From contig NZ_JAAGXA010000001.1 in the NCBI RefSeq assembly GCF_010686755.1, forward strand, positions 558,001 through 622,000: a DNA stretch of 64,000 bases, read 5' to 3'. The stretch is from Nocardioides zeae. Its GTDB lineage: Bacteria; Actinomycetota; Actinomycetes; Propionibacteriales; Nocardioidaceae. Below the pieces are notes generated by a model. It saw only the letters and a list, made by a program, of their open reading frames with translations. It had not been told where the DNA came from and did not search any database. Below, in pieces: positions 8,796 to 18,957 of this stretch; the first letter of the stretch is position 1; the number at the start of each line of letters is the position of its first letter. The position numbers and the translations under genes were made by a program.

Positions 8796-9698
8796 GTGAC
8801 CACTGCTGCTCCCGCCGCGCCGTTCGGCCGCGTCCTGACCGCCATGGCGACCGCGTTCCACGCGGACGGCTCGCTCGACCTCGAGAGCACGCAGAAGATC
8901 GCCCGTCACCTCGTCGCCAACGGCCACGACGGCCTCGTGGTGTCCGGTACGACGGGGGAGTCGCCCACGACGACGCAGGGCGAGGACGGCGAGATCCTCG
9001 CCGCGGTCCGCGACGCGGTCGGTCCGGACGTCACCCTGGTCGCCGGTGTCGGCACCAACGACACGCGCACCTCCACCGAGCTGGCCCGGCAGGCGAACAA
9101 GAACGGCGCGAACGGCGTGCTGCTCGTGACGCCGTACTACAACAAGCCCGGCCAGAAGGGCATCCTCCACCACTTCCGGCAGGTGGTGGAGGCGGCCGAG
9201 CTCCCGGTGATGCTCTACGACATCCCGGGGCGCACGGGCTCCCAGATCGCGCTCGAGTCCTACGAGGAGATGGTGGCGTGGGAGCCGGTCGTCGCCGTCA
9301 AGGACGCGGTCGGTGACTTCGTCCGGGGCCTGCGCATCACCCAGCTCGGCTTCGCCGTCTACTCGGGCGACGACGCGCTCAACCTCGGCTGGCTCGCCCA
9401 CGGCGCGAGCGGGTTCGTCTCGGTCTGCGGTCACGTCGCGGGCAACGAGCTGCGCTCGGTGCTCGACACCTTCTTCGCCGGCGACCCCGCCGGCGCACGC
9501 GAGATCTTCACGCGGCTGCTCCCCGCGTTCGACGCCGTGATGGGCGTCCCCAACTACGGAGCCACCACCGCCAAGGCAGCACTCCAGCTCCTCGGCGTCC
9601 TCGATAACCGGAACGTGCGCAGCCCGCTCGTTCCCCTCGACGACGAGGAGGTCGCCGCCCTGCGCGCCGGCCTCGTGAAGTCGGGGCTCATCCACTAG
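8796..9698 (+). CDS. dapA: 4-hydroxy-tetrahydrodipicolinate synthase
   Basis: Encodes 300 residues of the DapA aldolase. It condenses pyruvate with aspartate semialdehyde, the first committed step to diaminopimelate and lysine. Visible signatures are VSGTTGESPTTT (residues 49-60), VTPYYNKPGQKG, Y141 in LYDIPGRTG and the Schiff-base lysine K169 in VVAVKDAVGD. The GTG start directly follows a TAGCCT box by 7 bases. The rnj start lies 8 bases after the stop, an order common in actinobacteria. Confidence 0.96.
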   Translation: MTTAAPAAPFGRVLTAMATAFHADGSLDLESTQKIARHLVANGHDGLVVSGTTGESPTTTQGEDGEILAAVRDAVGPDVTLVAGVGTNDTRTSTELARQANKNGANGVLLVTPYYNKPGQKGILHHFRQVVEAAELPVMLYDIPGRTGSQIALESYEEMVAWEPVVAVKDAVGDFVRGLRITQLGFAVYSGDDALNLGWLAHGASGFVSVCGHVAGNELRSVLDTFFAGDPAGAREIFTRLLPAFDAVMGVPNYGATTAKAALQLLGVLDNRNVRSPLVPLDDEEVAALRAGLVKSGLIH

Positions 9699-9706
9699 GA
9701 GTCCGC

Positions 9707-11398
<1,692 letters not shown>

Positions 11399-11416
11399 GG
11401 GCTCTCTCGCCCCACC

Positions 11417-11471
11417 GGGCCCTCGCCGGGCCCCCACCGGGCCCTCGCCGGGCCCTCGCCGGGCCCTCGCC
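11417..11471. repeat. Five tandem 11-bp units behind rnj
   Basis: Four copies of GGGCCCTCGCC and one variant (GGGCCCCCACC) lie end to end. Each unit begins with the self-complementary GGGCCC, so the RNA can fold in several registers. This may be part of the rnj transcript end. It directly precedes the poly-G block and may be the reason reads fail there. Confidence 0.75.
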
Positions 11472-11479
11472 GGCCCCCG

Positions 11480-11614
<135 letters not shown>

Positions 11615-11648
11615 ACGACTGCTTTCGGGGGCAGGTGGTGGTGCTCGT

Positions 11649-12431
11649 TCACGCCAGCCGCACCGCGTCACCGACGGTGACGACGCCGGGCTGCGTCATG
11701 GCCGCGTCGACACCGGCGACCGGACGGGCGCGGAGACGGGCCACGGCGCGCAGGAGCCCGCGCCCGGCTGGGGAGCCCGCCCCGGTGACGGGGTGGTGGT
11801 CGATCACGCGGCACCGGACGATCGGTGCGCGCACCTGCATCCGTGCCTCGCCGACCTCGAGCTCGCGGCCCGCCCAGGACTCCTCCGCGAAGGGGGTCGT
11901 GCCGCCGTCGTCGACCACCAGCGTCGCCCGGAGCCGGGCAGCCGTGGTCTCCTCGGGCTCGGCCAGGCTGGCTGCATGCGCCACGGCGCGGACCGTCGCC
12001 CGGGTGACGAGGCTGACGGGTGCGCCGTAGACGATCCCGCCCCGCGGCGCGACCGCCAGCGTCACGTCGCGGCCCAGGTGCGTGGAGAGCAGCGCGGCGT
12101 GCTCCGACGCGACGAGGGGCCGCACCGTCACGCGTCGTCCCCAGTAGTCGACGTCCAGCGCCGTACCGTCCGGCTCGACCGGGCCGGAGGCCGCGCCGCC
12201 GGGGGTGCCGATCACCCAGCCACCGGCGAGGCCCGCCTCCCGGTCGAGCAGCTGCGCCCGCACCGCGAGCAGGCGCGGGTGCGCCACGGTGCGCAGCACC
12301 GCGCGGTGCTCGACGTCGAGCGCACAGAGCACGCGGTCGCCCACCGGCCCGTCGGCGTCGAACCGCAGCGACGGCACCGAGGGGTGGGTGCCGCCCTTCA
12401 GCAGGGTGACGCCCAGGCGGTGCACGTGCAT
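11649..12431 (-). CDS. MOSC domain-containing protein
   Basis: Encodes 260 residues resembling MOSC domain proteins (molybdenum cofactor sulfurase C-terminal domain). The first part (MHVHRLGVTLLKGG, FDADGPVGDRVLCALD, VLRTVAHPRLLAV) matches the N-terminal beta-barrel lead-in seen in these proteins. The central part carries VYGAPVSLVTRATVRAVA, and the C-terminal part has VDDGGTTPFAEESWAGREL followed by VRAPIVRCRVIDHHPVTG, where a conserved cysteine follows an arginine. Members are thought to carry sulfur or bind pterin cofactor; the exact role is unknown. It follows the VOC fusion gene by 11 bases on the same strand and probably shares its transcript. Confidence 0.78.
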   Translation of the reverse strand: MHVHRLGVTLLKGGTHPSVPSLRFDADGPVGDRVLCALDVEHRAVLRTVAHPRLLAVRAQLLDREAGLAGGWVIGTPGGAASGPVEPDGTALDVDYWGRRVTVRPLVASEHAALLSTHLGRDVTLAVAPRGGIVYGAPVSLVTRATVRAVAHAASLAEPEETTAARLRATLVVDDGGTTPFAEESWAGRELEVGEARMQVRAPIVRCRVIDHHPVTGAGSPAGRGLLRAVARLRARPVAGVDAAMTQPGVVTVGDAVRLA

Positions 12432-12442
12432 CGGGGGCCCCG

Positions 12443-13540
12443 TCAGAGCACGCCGGTGACGGGGTCGCGGTCGGTGAGGCAGTACGCCGCGCCCGAGGGG
12501 TCGCGGAGCACCGTCCACCGCGCGTGCTCCGTGACCGGCTCGGCTCCCAACGCGCGGTGGCGCGCGGTCTCGGCGGCGCGGTCGCTGCACGCCACGTCGA
12601 GGTGGGCCGTGACGGTCGGTCGCTCGTCCTCTACGCGCTGGAACAGGAACCGCAGCGGCTGGCCCTCCGGACGGCGCAGCGACGAGAACGTGTCGCTGAC
12701 GGGTGAGGCCTGCGGCGTCCACCCCGTGAGCTCCGCCCAGAAGGTCCGCTCGGCGTCCACCAGGTGTGCCGGCGCGTCGACGCACACCTGGTCGACCGTC
12801 GACCGGGATCCGTCGGGCCACGTCGTGGCTGGGGCGCGGAGACAGGCGGCGTGCCCGACGCAGCAGAAGAGCAGGCCGCCGGGCGAGCGGAGCACGACGT
12901 AGCCGTGGGGACTGCGGTGCACGACCTCTGCGCCGAGGGCGACGGCCCGGTCGGCGGCGCGGCTCGGATCGGGGACGTGCAGGTCGAGGTGGACCCGTGT
13001 CGGTGCGCCGGTCCCGGGATCGTCGACCCGCTGCACACGCAGGTGGTCGTGACCGGTGGGCGGGACCAGCGTGGCGAACTCGTCGGCCGCGCCGCGGGGA
13101 GGCGAGAGCCGGTGGCCCGTCACGGCCGCCCAGAAGGCGGGCACGGTGTCCCGGTGCACTGCGTCGACGTCGAGGAACGCGCTCACCCAGAACGGCCGGC
13201 CCGCGGTCTCGTCGGACTCGGCCACCGGACGGTGGAGCACCGCGGAGACCGGCACGGCGACGAGGTCGGACGGCGCCCCAGGGGCGGGCTGCGCCTCGGC
13301 GTCGACGATCAGGGAGAAGCCGGGCGCCGAGCGGGGCGGCCACACGAGCGTCACCCGCGGGTTCGCGGCGACGTTCGCGAGCGAGCCGCGGCCAGGCGTC
13401 CGCAGACGAAGACGGCCTGCCTCCATGGCCGGCGCGACGTGCACCGCCTTCACGCCGGTGCCGTCGGTCGACAGCAGGTAGCCCGTGCCGAACGACGCCA
13501 GCACGTCGGGGAGGTCCGCGAGGTCGACGACGATGCTCAT
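12443..13540 (-). CDS. PNPOx-like FMN-binding domain fused to two VOC (glyoxalase-like) domains
   Basis: A 365-residue continuous frame with three parts. Residues 1-115 look like a pyridoxamine-phosphate-oxidase-type split barrel (GYLLSTDGTGVKAVHV, LANVAANPRVTLVWPP, FSLIVDAEAQ). Residues about 125-240 and 250-365 are two VOC modules, each with an FWAxxTGxxxSP pattern, an xVHLDLHVPD / TAHLDVACSD metal-site strand and a GxxVVLRSPxG / WTVLRDPSG strand. Many PNPOx proteins bind FMN or F420, and VOC pairs often form resistance or dioxygenase-like folds. No substrate can be named. The ATG at 13540 lies 6 bases after TACCGT, which suits a leaderless start. Confidence 0.78.
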   Translation of the reverse strand: MSIVVDLADLPDVLASFGTGYLLSTDGTGVKAVHVAPAMEAGRLRLRTPGRGSLANVAANPRVTLVWPPRSAPGFSLIVDAEAQPAPGAPSDLVAVPVSAVLHRPVAESDETAGRPFWVSAFLDVDAVHRDTVPAFWAAVTGHRLSPPRGAADEFATLVPPTGHDHLRVQRVDDPGTGAPTRVHLDLHVPDPSRAADRAVALGAEVVHRSPHGYVVLRSPGGLLFCCVGHAACLRAPATTWPDGSRSTVDQVCVDAPAHLVDAERTFWAELTGWTPQASPVSDTFSSLRRPEGQPLRFLFQRVEDERPTVTAHLDVACSDRAAETARHRALGAEPVTEHARWTVLRDPSGAAYCLTDRDPVTGVL

Positions 13541-13586
13541 GGGCCCACGGTAGAACGAGGTGCCGACGGGTCCCGCGCCGCCAGAA

Positions 13587-13753
13587 AGGGCTTGGACACA
13601 TCCGGCACCGGAGCCGGGTCCGCGGCGGCCGGATGGAGCCGCGTACGCGTGCACCGGCGGCGCCGCGAGCTCGTTCCGGGCCGGTAGCGGCCCACGGAGC
13701 CGCGATCCTCGCCCCCGCACGCGCGGCCCCGGTGCCGGATGTGTCCAAGCCCT
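13587..13753. mobile_element. 167-bp element with 25-bp perfect terminal inverted repeats (MITE-like)
   Basis: The 25 bases at 13587-13611 (beginning AGGGCTTGGACACATCC) are repeated exactly in inverted orientation at 13729-13753. They enclose 117 GC-rich bases with no gene. The size and perfect ends resemble a non-autonomous miniature element or a repeated intergenic palindrome. No clear target-site duplication is visible on the flanks and no second copy was seen in this window. The alternative is a very long hairpin terminator of the upstream minus-strand gene, but the 117-base loop is large for that. Confidence 0.6.
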
Positions 13754-13781
13754 CGGAGCACCCCGGGGGTGGATCGAGGGC

Positions 13782-14456
13782 TCACGCCGCCCGCAGGACG
13801 CCGAGCACGATGAGTCCCTGACCCAGGTGGTAGGTCACCATCACGGCCACGTGCGGCCACGGCGCCACCCAGTCGCGGGGCCGCGCGAACCGGTCGAGCG
13901 CCAGCACCGTGTCGCTGGCGACGAACACCGCGGCACCGGCCGCGACCAGCACGAGGCCGGTTCCCCACCCGGCCACCAGCATGGCGGCGATGACGAGCAT
14001 GTACGCCGCGACCGGCGCCGCGAGGCCGATCCCGCCCGACCGGAGGGTCGCAGGGAGCACCGCGCGTCCGGTCACCAGCGCGCCGGCGAGGGCCACGGCC
14101 CCGCCCGCCAGCCACCACGACACCGAGATCCCGAGGGTGGCGAAGCAGGCGACGTACGCCAGGTGGCCGACGAGGAACGCCCCCAGGCCGCCGAGGAAGC
14201 GCCGCGGGGAGTCGCCCAGGAGGAACGCGTCGCCGGCGGTGCCGAGCAGGAGGGCGACGACCAGCCACGCCCCTGCCGCGCTGTCGGCCGCGCCGCCCGC
14301 CAACGCCGCGGTCGCCAGCGCGAGCAGGGCCGCGGGCTTCACCACGGCCTCCGTGCGGCGGTCCTCCTGGGCGACGGCCACCCAGTCGGTGACGGCGATG
14401 ACGACGAACAGGGCGGCGGTCACGAGGACGAGCAGCGGCGGCACGCCGTGCAGCAT
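13782..14456 (-). CDS. YhhN-family membrane protein (lysoplasmalogenase-like)
   Basis: Encodes 224 residues with about eight hydrophobic segments. The family pattern is visible in VTDWVAVAQE, VVKPAALLAL, LLLGTAGDAFLLGD, FLGGLGAFLVGHLAYV and ASDTVLALDRFA, including the paired acidic residues (GDAFLL and SDTVL) that are conserved in YhhN/TMEM86 proteins. These hydrolyse vinyl-ether lysophospholipids in animals; the bacterial substrate is less clear. The ATG at 14456 follows the cydDC stop by 43 bases on the same strand, so it may be read through from the cyd operon. Confidence 0.82.
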   Translation of the reverse strand: MLHGVPPLLVLVTAALFVVIAVTDWVAVAQEDRRTEAVVKPAALLALATAALAGGAADSAAGAWLVVALLLGTAGDAFLLGDSPRRFLGGLGAFLVGHLAYVACFATLGISVSWWLAGGAVALAGALVTGRAVLPATLRSGGIGLAAPVAAYMLVIAAMLVAGWGTGLVLVAAGAAVFVASDTVLALDRFARPRDWVAPWPHVAVMVTYHLGQGLIVLGVLRAA

Positions 14457-14499
14457 GCCAGTGGCAGGCCGTCGACCGGCAAGGAGGGCGGACCGTGCG

Positions 14500-17400
14500 C
14501 TAGTCCACCAGGCTCGGCACGGGCGCCGATCCGAGCGCGACCACCCGGTCCATCCGGTCGAGGCCGATCGCGTCGTGCGTGATCCACACGACCGACCGGC
14601 CCGCGCACGCAGCGAGGAGGTCGTCGGTGACCGCCCGCGCGGTGGCGGTGTCGAGGTGGGCGGTGGGCTCGTCGAGGACGAGCACGGCGGTGTCGGCCAG
14701 GAGCGCCCGGGCGAGTCCGATCCGCGCCCGCTCACCGCCGGAGACCCCGACGCCGCCGTCCCCGATCCGCGTCGCGAGACCCTCCGGGAGGTCGGCGAGC
14801 CAGAGGTCGAGCCGTGCCGCGTCGAGGGCGCCCCGCACCTCGGCGTCGGTCGCGGACGGGCGCGCGAGACGCACGTTCTCCGCCACGGTCGAGGCGAACA
14901 GGTAGGGGTCGTCGTCGACGAGCCCGACGCGGCGGCGTACGTCGTCGGGATCCAGCGCCTCGACGTCCGCATCCCCGATCCGGTGGGTGCCGGCCGTGGG
15001 GGAGAGGAAGCGCACGAGCAGCGCCGCGACGGTCGACTTGCCGCAGCCCGACGGGCCGACGAGCCCCACGTGGCTCCCGGCGGGCAGGGCGAGGTCGAGC
15101 CCGGCGACGGCGGTCCGTCCCGGCTCCCACGCAGCGGCCACCCCGTCGAGCTCGACGTCGTCCGCGCCCGGCCCGACGGGGAGCGGGGCGGGCGTCACCG
15201 GCACGGCGACCGCCGGTTCCAGGTCCTCGAGCGCGTCGAGGCGCCGTCGGGCCGCCCGGGTCGTCACCCCGAGCACGCCCGCGTCGGCCAGCGGCGCGAC
15301 GACGTCGACGAGGGCCAGGGGCAGGAGCAGGAAGAGCGCCAGCACGGGGGCACCGACCTCGCCGGCGGCGAGCGCGTCGGCCCCGAGCCGTGCGACGAGC
15401 ACGACGGAGACGGCCGCGCCGACGAACGGCCACGCCCGGGCGACCGCTGCCCAGGCCGCCGACCGCGTGGTCGCGCGTCCCAGCTCGGTCCCGGCTGCCT
15501 GCACGACCCGGCGGGCGTCGCCGTCCGCCTGCCAGGCGACGAGCGAGCGGGCGTCGTCGAGGGTGGTCAGCGCGTGGCGGGCCACCGCGGCCCGGGCGGC
15601 GACGACGCGGTCAGCGCCGGCGGCGACGCCGAAGCGCGCCGTCGCCCACGTCGCGACGCCCGCGACGGCCGCGAGCCCGACGGCCACCAGGGCGCCCGCG
15701 GGCAGGACGGGTGCCGCGACGAGGGTGGTCGCGGCGAGCACGCCGACGGCGGTGAGCACGGGCATCCGCACCCGCAGGCGGTCGTCCAGCAGGCTGTCGA
15801 CGTCGTCGACCACGCTCGTCAGGAGGTCCCCGCGCCTCCGGCCCCCGAGCCGGCCGGGAACGAGCGGCACGAGCACGTCGTAGACGCGGGCCCGCCGCTC
15901 GGCCAGCTCGCGGAGGCCCACGTCGTGGGAGACCAGGCGCTCGGCGTACCGGGACACCGGGCGGCCCAGCCCGAACGCCCGCACCCCCACGATCGCCACC
16001 ATCAGCATGAGCACGGGCGGCTGCTCCGAGGCGCGCACGATGAGCCAGCCGGCGGTCGCCGTGAGCGCGACGCCGAAGAGCGACGACAGCACGCCGAGGA
16101 CGACGGCGGCGGTCCAGCGGAGGCCCACCCGCCCCGCCGCCGGCGGGGCGACGCTCGCGGGACCCTCCGCGACAGGGGCGGTGGGCGCCGGAGCGGTACG
16201 CCGCGGCGCACCCGCCGCCGCCACCTCGCCGCGCGCCTCGCTCGCGCCGGAGCGGCCCCGGAGCGCGACGTGGTGGTCCGCCGCCGCGACGAGGGCCGGC
16301 CGGTGGGCCACCGCGACGACGCAACGGGTGCGCGCCAGGTCGCGCACCACCTCAACGAGGACCTCCTCGGTCGCTGCGTCGAGGTGGGCGGTCGGCTCGT
16401 CGAGCAGCACGTAGGGCCGATCGGCCAGCACGACGCGGGCGAGCGCGAGCCGCGCCCGCTGGCCCGCGGAGAGGCCGTCGCCGTCCTCGCCCAGCGGCGT
16501 GTCGAGCCCGCCGGGGAGCGCCCGGACGACGTCGTCCAGCCCCACCCGGCGCAGGGCGTCCCAGACCGCGGCGTCGTCGGCGTCGGGGCGGCCGAGGCGC
16601 ACGTTGGCGCCGACGGAGGCGTCGAGCAGCCAGGGGCGCTGCCCGACGAGGGCGACGTGGCGTCGCCACGCGTCGGGGTCGACACCGGCGAGGTCGGTGC
16701 CCCCGACGAGCACGGTGCCCTCGTGGTCGAGCTCGCCGCGGAGGGCCTCGAGCAGGGTCGACTTGCCGCAGCCCGACGGTCCGGTGACGACGGTGAGGCC
16801 CCGCCGCGGGATCGTGACCGTGAGGTCGTCGAGGACGGGTTCCTCACGGTCCCCGCGCCGCACCCGCAGCGTCTCGACCCGGATGTCGCCGGCCAGGGAG
16901 ACATCGGCGGCGCGCCCGCCCGCGTCGCGCCGTCCGGCGGTCAGGTCGTGGATCGCCTCGAAGGTCGCGGTACCCTCCGCCGCCGCGTGGAACTCGGCCC
17001 CGACGCGCCGCAGCGGCCAGTAGGCCTCGGGCGCCAGCAGCAGGACGGCCAGCGCCGTCTCCAGCCCGAGGCCGCCGCCGGCGAGGCGGAGCCCGACCGC
17101 GACGGCGACGAGGGCGACGGAGATGGTCGCGATCAGCTCGAGCGCCGCCGACGAGGCGAACGCCAGCTTGAGCACGTCGGTGTTCGCGCGCCGGTAGCGG
17201 TCGGTGACCTCCCGGATCCGCGGCGCCTGCGCCCGGGCGCGGCGGTGGACGACGAGCGTGGGCAGGCCGCGCACGACGTCGACGAAGTGACCGGCGAGCT
17301 GGCCGAGCACCCGCCACTGCCGCTCCGCCCGCTCGCGCGTGCTCATCCCGATCAGGATCGCGAAGACCGGCAGGAGGGGGAGCGTGAGCGCGACGATCAG

Positions 17401-17883
17401 CCCGGAGAGCCAGTCGAGCGAGGTGATCGCCAGCAGCGTCACGACCGGCAGCACGACGGCCAGCACGAGGGCGGGGAGGTAGCGCGTGAGGTAGGGCTCG
17501 ACCGCCGCCACGCCGCGGGTCGCCAGCAGGCCGTCGGCACCCAGGCCGCGCCGTGCGCCGCCGTCCTCGGGACGTCGGGCGAGCGCGGCCGCGAGCACGA
17601 CGTCCCGCAGGCGGACCCCCACGAGTGCGGCGGCGCGGGCGGCGGCGACGTCCGTCACCGTCGCCAGCGCCGCGCGCCCGAGCACGACCGCCACGAACAG
17701 CACCGCGGGGAGGTGCCACGCCGCACCCGCCGGGTCGGCCACCAGGCGGGCGACCGTGGCCGCCAGCGCCAGGGCCTGCCCGACGAGCAGTGCCGCGCCG
17801 AGCACGCTGCCGGCGACCACCACCGCGAGGGGTGCGCGGGCCGGTGCGAGGTGGGGGAGCACCCGCGGGTCGAGGGGCTTCAT
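14500..17883 (-). CDS. cydDC: CydDC fusion: cysteine/glutathione ABC exporter for cytochrome bd assembly
   Basis: A single 1127-residue chain with two complete ABC exporter halves (each about 560 residues, as separate CydD and CydC in E. coli). Each half has about six membrane segments and a nucleotide-binding domain: Walker A GPSGCGKST around K374 and again around K949, signatures LSAGQRARLALAR and VSGGERARIGLAR, and Walker B VLLDEPTAHLD and VLVLDEPTAHLD. In E. coli CydDC exports low-molecular thiols and is needed to mature cytochrome bd; mycothiol rather than glutathione would be the thiol in an actinobacterium (inference). It starts 25 bases after cydB and completes the operon. Confidence 0.93.
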   Translation of the reverse strand: MKPLDPRVLPHLAPARAPLAVVVAGSVLGAALLVGQALALAATVARLVADPAGAAWHLPAVLFVAVVLGRAALATVTDVAAARAAALVGVRLRDVVLAAALARRPEDGGARRGLGADGLLATRGVAAVEPYLTRYLPALVLAVVLPVVTLLAITSLDWLSGLIVALTLPLLPVFAILIGMSTRERAERQWRVLGQLAGHFVDVVRGLPTLVVHRRARAQAPRIREVTDRYRRANTDVLKLAFASSAALELIATISVALVAVAVGLRLAGGGLGLETALAVLLLAPEAYWPLRRVGAEFHAAAEGTATFEAIHDLTAGRRDAGGRAADVSLAGDIRVETLRVRRGDREEPVLDDLTVTIPRRGLTVVTGPSGCGKSTLLEALRGELDHEGTVLVGGTDLAGVDPDAWRRHVALVGQRPWLLDASVGANVRLGRPDADDAAVWDALRRVGLDDVVRALPGGLDTPLGEDGDGLSAGQRARLALARVVLADRPYVLLDEPTAHLDAATEEVLVEVVRDLARTRCVVAVAHRPALVAAADHHVALRGRSGASEARGEVAAAGAPRRTAPAPTAPVAEGPASVAPPAAGRVGLRWTAAVVLGVLSSLFGVALTATAGWLIVRASEQPPVLMLMVAIVGVRAFGLGRPVSRYAERLVSHDVGLRELAERRARVYDVLVPLVPGRLGGRRRGDLLTSVVDDVDSLLDDRLRVRMPVLTAVGVLAATTLVAAPVLPAGALVAVGLAAVAGVATWATARFGVAAGADRVVAARAAVARHALTTLDDARSLVAWQADGDARRVVQAAGTELGRATTRSAAWAAVARAWPFVGAAVSVVLVARLGADALAAGEVGAPVLALFLLLPLALVDVVAPLADAGVLGVTTRAARRRLDALEDLEPAVAVPVTPAPLPVGPGADDVELDGVAAAWEPGRTAVAGLDLALPAGSHVGLVGPSGCGKSTVAALLVRFLSPTAGTHRIGDADVEALDPDDVRRRVGLVDDDPYLFASTVAENVRLARPSATDAEVRGALDAARLDLWLADLPEGLATRIGDGGVGVSGGERARIGLARALLADTAVLVLDEPTAHLDTATARAVTDDLLAACAGRSVVWITHDAIGLDRMDRVVALGSAPVPSLVD

Positions 17884-17908
17884 CGCCGGCTCCTGGGTCG
17901 CTGCCGGG

Positions 17909-18937
17909 TCAGCCGCGCGCGGCGGCGAGGTCGGCGGTCGGGATGTGGTGGGTGGAGATGCGCTTGCGGAACACCCAGTACGTCCACGTCTGGTAGCCGA
18001 TGACGATGGGCGTGAAGGCGACCGCGACCCAGGTCATGATCTCGAGCGTGTAGGGCGTCGCGGCCGCGTTGGTCGTCGTCAGCGAGAAGGCGGCGCTCGT
18101 GGTCGACGGCATCACGTCGGGGAAGAGGGCGAGGAAGAGCCCGCCGACCGCCAGCGCGATGGTGAGGAACGTGCCGAGGAACGCCCAGCCCTCGCGTCCG
18201 GCAGCGGCCGCCCCGATGCCGGCCAGGAGGCACACGGCGGCGACGACGAAGGCGACGGCCGACCCGACCGACCCGGTCTGCACCTGTGTCCAGACGAGGA
18301 AGACGACGGCCACCACGGCCGCGGCCAACCCGATCCGCACGGCCAGGGCGCGTGCCCGGTGCCGGATCTCGCCGTCCGTCTTGAGGGCCACGAACATGGC
18401 GCCGTGGGTGAGGAAGAGCAGGACGAGGACGACGCCGCCGAGCAGCCCGAAGGGGTTCAGCAGGGTGAACAGGTTGCCGGTGAACTCCTTGTCGGCGTCG
18501 ATCGGGACGCCGGCCACGATGTTGGCGAACGCGACGCCCCACAGGAAGGCGGTGAGGAACGAGCCGCCGATCAGCGCGGCGTCCCACCGGGCGCGCCAGG
18601 CGGCCGTGTCGCCCTTGTGGCGGTACTCGAAGGACAGGTTGCGCAGGATCAGCGCGACGATGATGAGCAGGAGCGGCAGGTAGAACCCGCTGAACAACGT
18701 GGCGTACCACTCGGGGAACGCCGCGAACGTCGCGCCGCCGGCGACGAGGAGCCAGACCTCGTTGCCGTCCCAGACCGGGCCGACGGTGTTGATCATGACG
18801 CGCCGCTCGGTCTCGTCGCGGGCGAGCACCGGCACCAGCATGCCGACGCCGAAGTCGAAGCCCTCGAGGGCGAAGTAGCCGATCCAGAGGACGGCGATGA
18901 GCACGAACCAGACGGTGGTGAGCTCGAGTCCGAACAT
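17909..18937 (-). CDS. cydB: Cytochrome bd quinol oxidase subunit II
   Basis: Encodes 342 residues with eight to nine membrane helices. It starts MFGLELTTVWFVLIAVLWIGYFALEGFDFGVGML, includes VGPVWDGNEVWLLVAGGATFAAFP and ends with the YQTWTYWVFRKRI helix. CydB pairs with CydA in the membrane as the high-affinity terminal oxidase that reduces oxygen with menaquinol. The ATG follows GAGGAG by about 7 bases. It lies 20 bases after cydA and 25 bases before cydDC. Confidence 0.96.
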   Translation of the reverse strand: MFGLELTTVWFVLIAVLWIGYFALEGFDFGVGMLVPVLARDETERRVMINTVGPVWDGNEVWLLVAGGATFAAFPEWYATLFSGFYLPLLLIIVALILRNLSFEYRHKGDTAAWRARWDAALIGGSFLTAFLWGVAFANIVAGVPIDADKEFTGNLFTLLNPFGLLGGVVLVLLFLTHGAMFVALKTDGEIRHRARALAVRIGLAAAVVAVVFLVWTQVQTGSVGSAVAFVVAAVCLLAGIGAAAAGREGWAFLGTFLTIALAVGGLFLALFPDVMPSTTSAAFSLTTTNAAATPYTLEIMTWVAVAFTPIVIGYQTWTYWVFRKRISTHHIPTADLAAARG

Positions 18938-18957
18938 GGTGGTCTCCTCGATCCTGC

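Noticed and set aside
8599..8799. Possible 66-aa gene upstream of dapA
   Set aside because: No ribosome-binding site, codon use unlike neighbours and overlap with the dapA promoter and start.
11417..11471. CRISPR-like direct repeats
   Set aside because: Units are 11 bases with no spacers between them; the same holds for 21939-21971 and 63798-63827.
13909..18003. Very long open frame on the plus strand opposite cydDC and YhhN
   Set aside because: High GC leaves few stops. The minus strand carries full CydDC motifs (two Walker A, signatures, Walker B), while the plus frame is Arg/Gly/His-rich low complexity with no domain.
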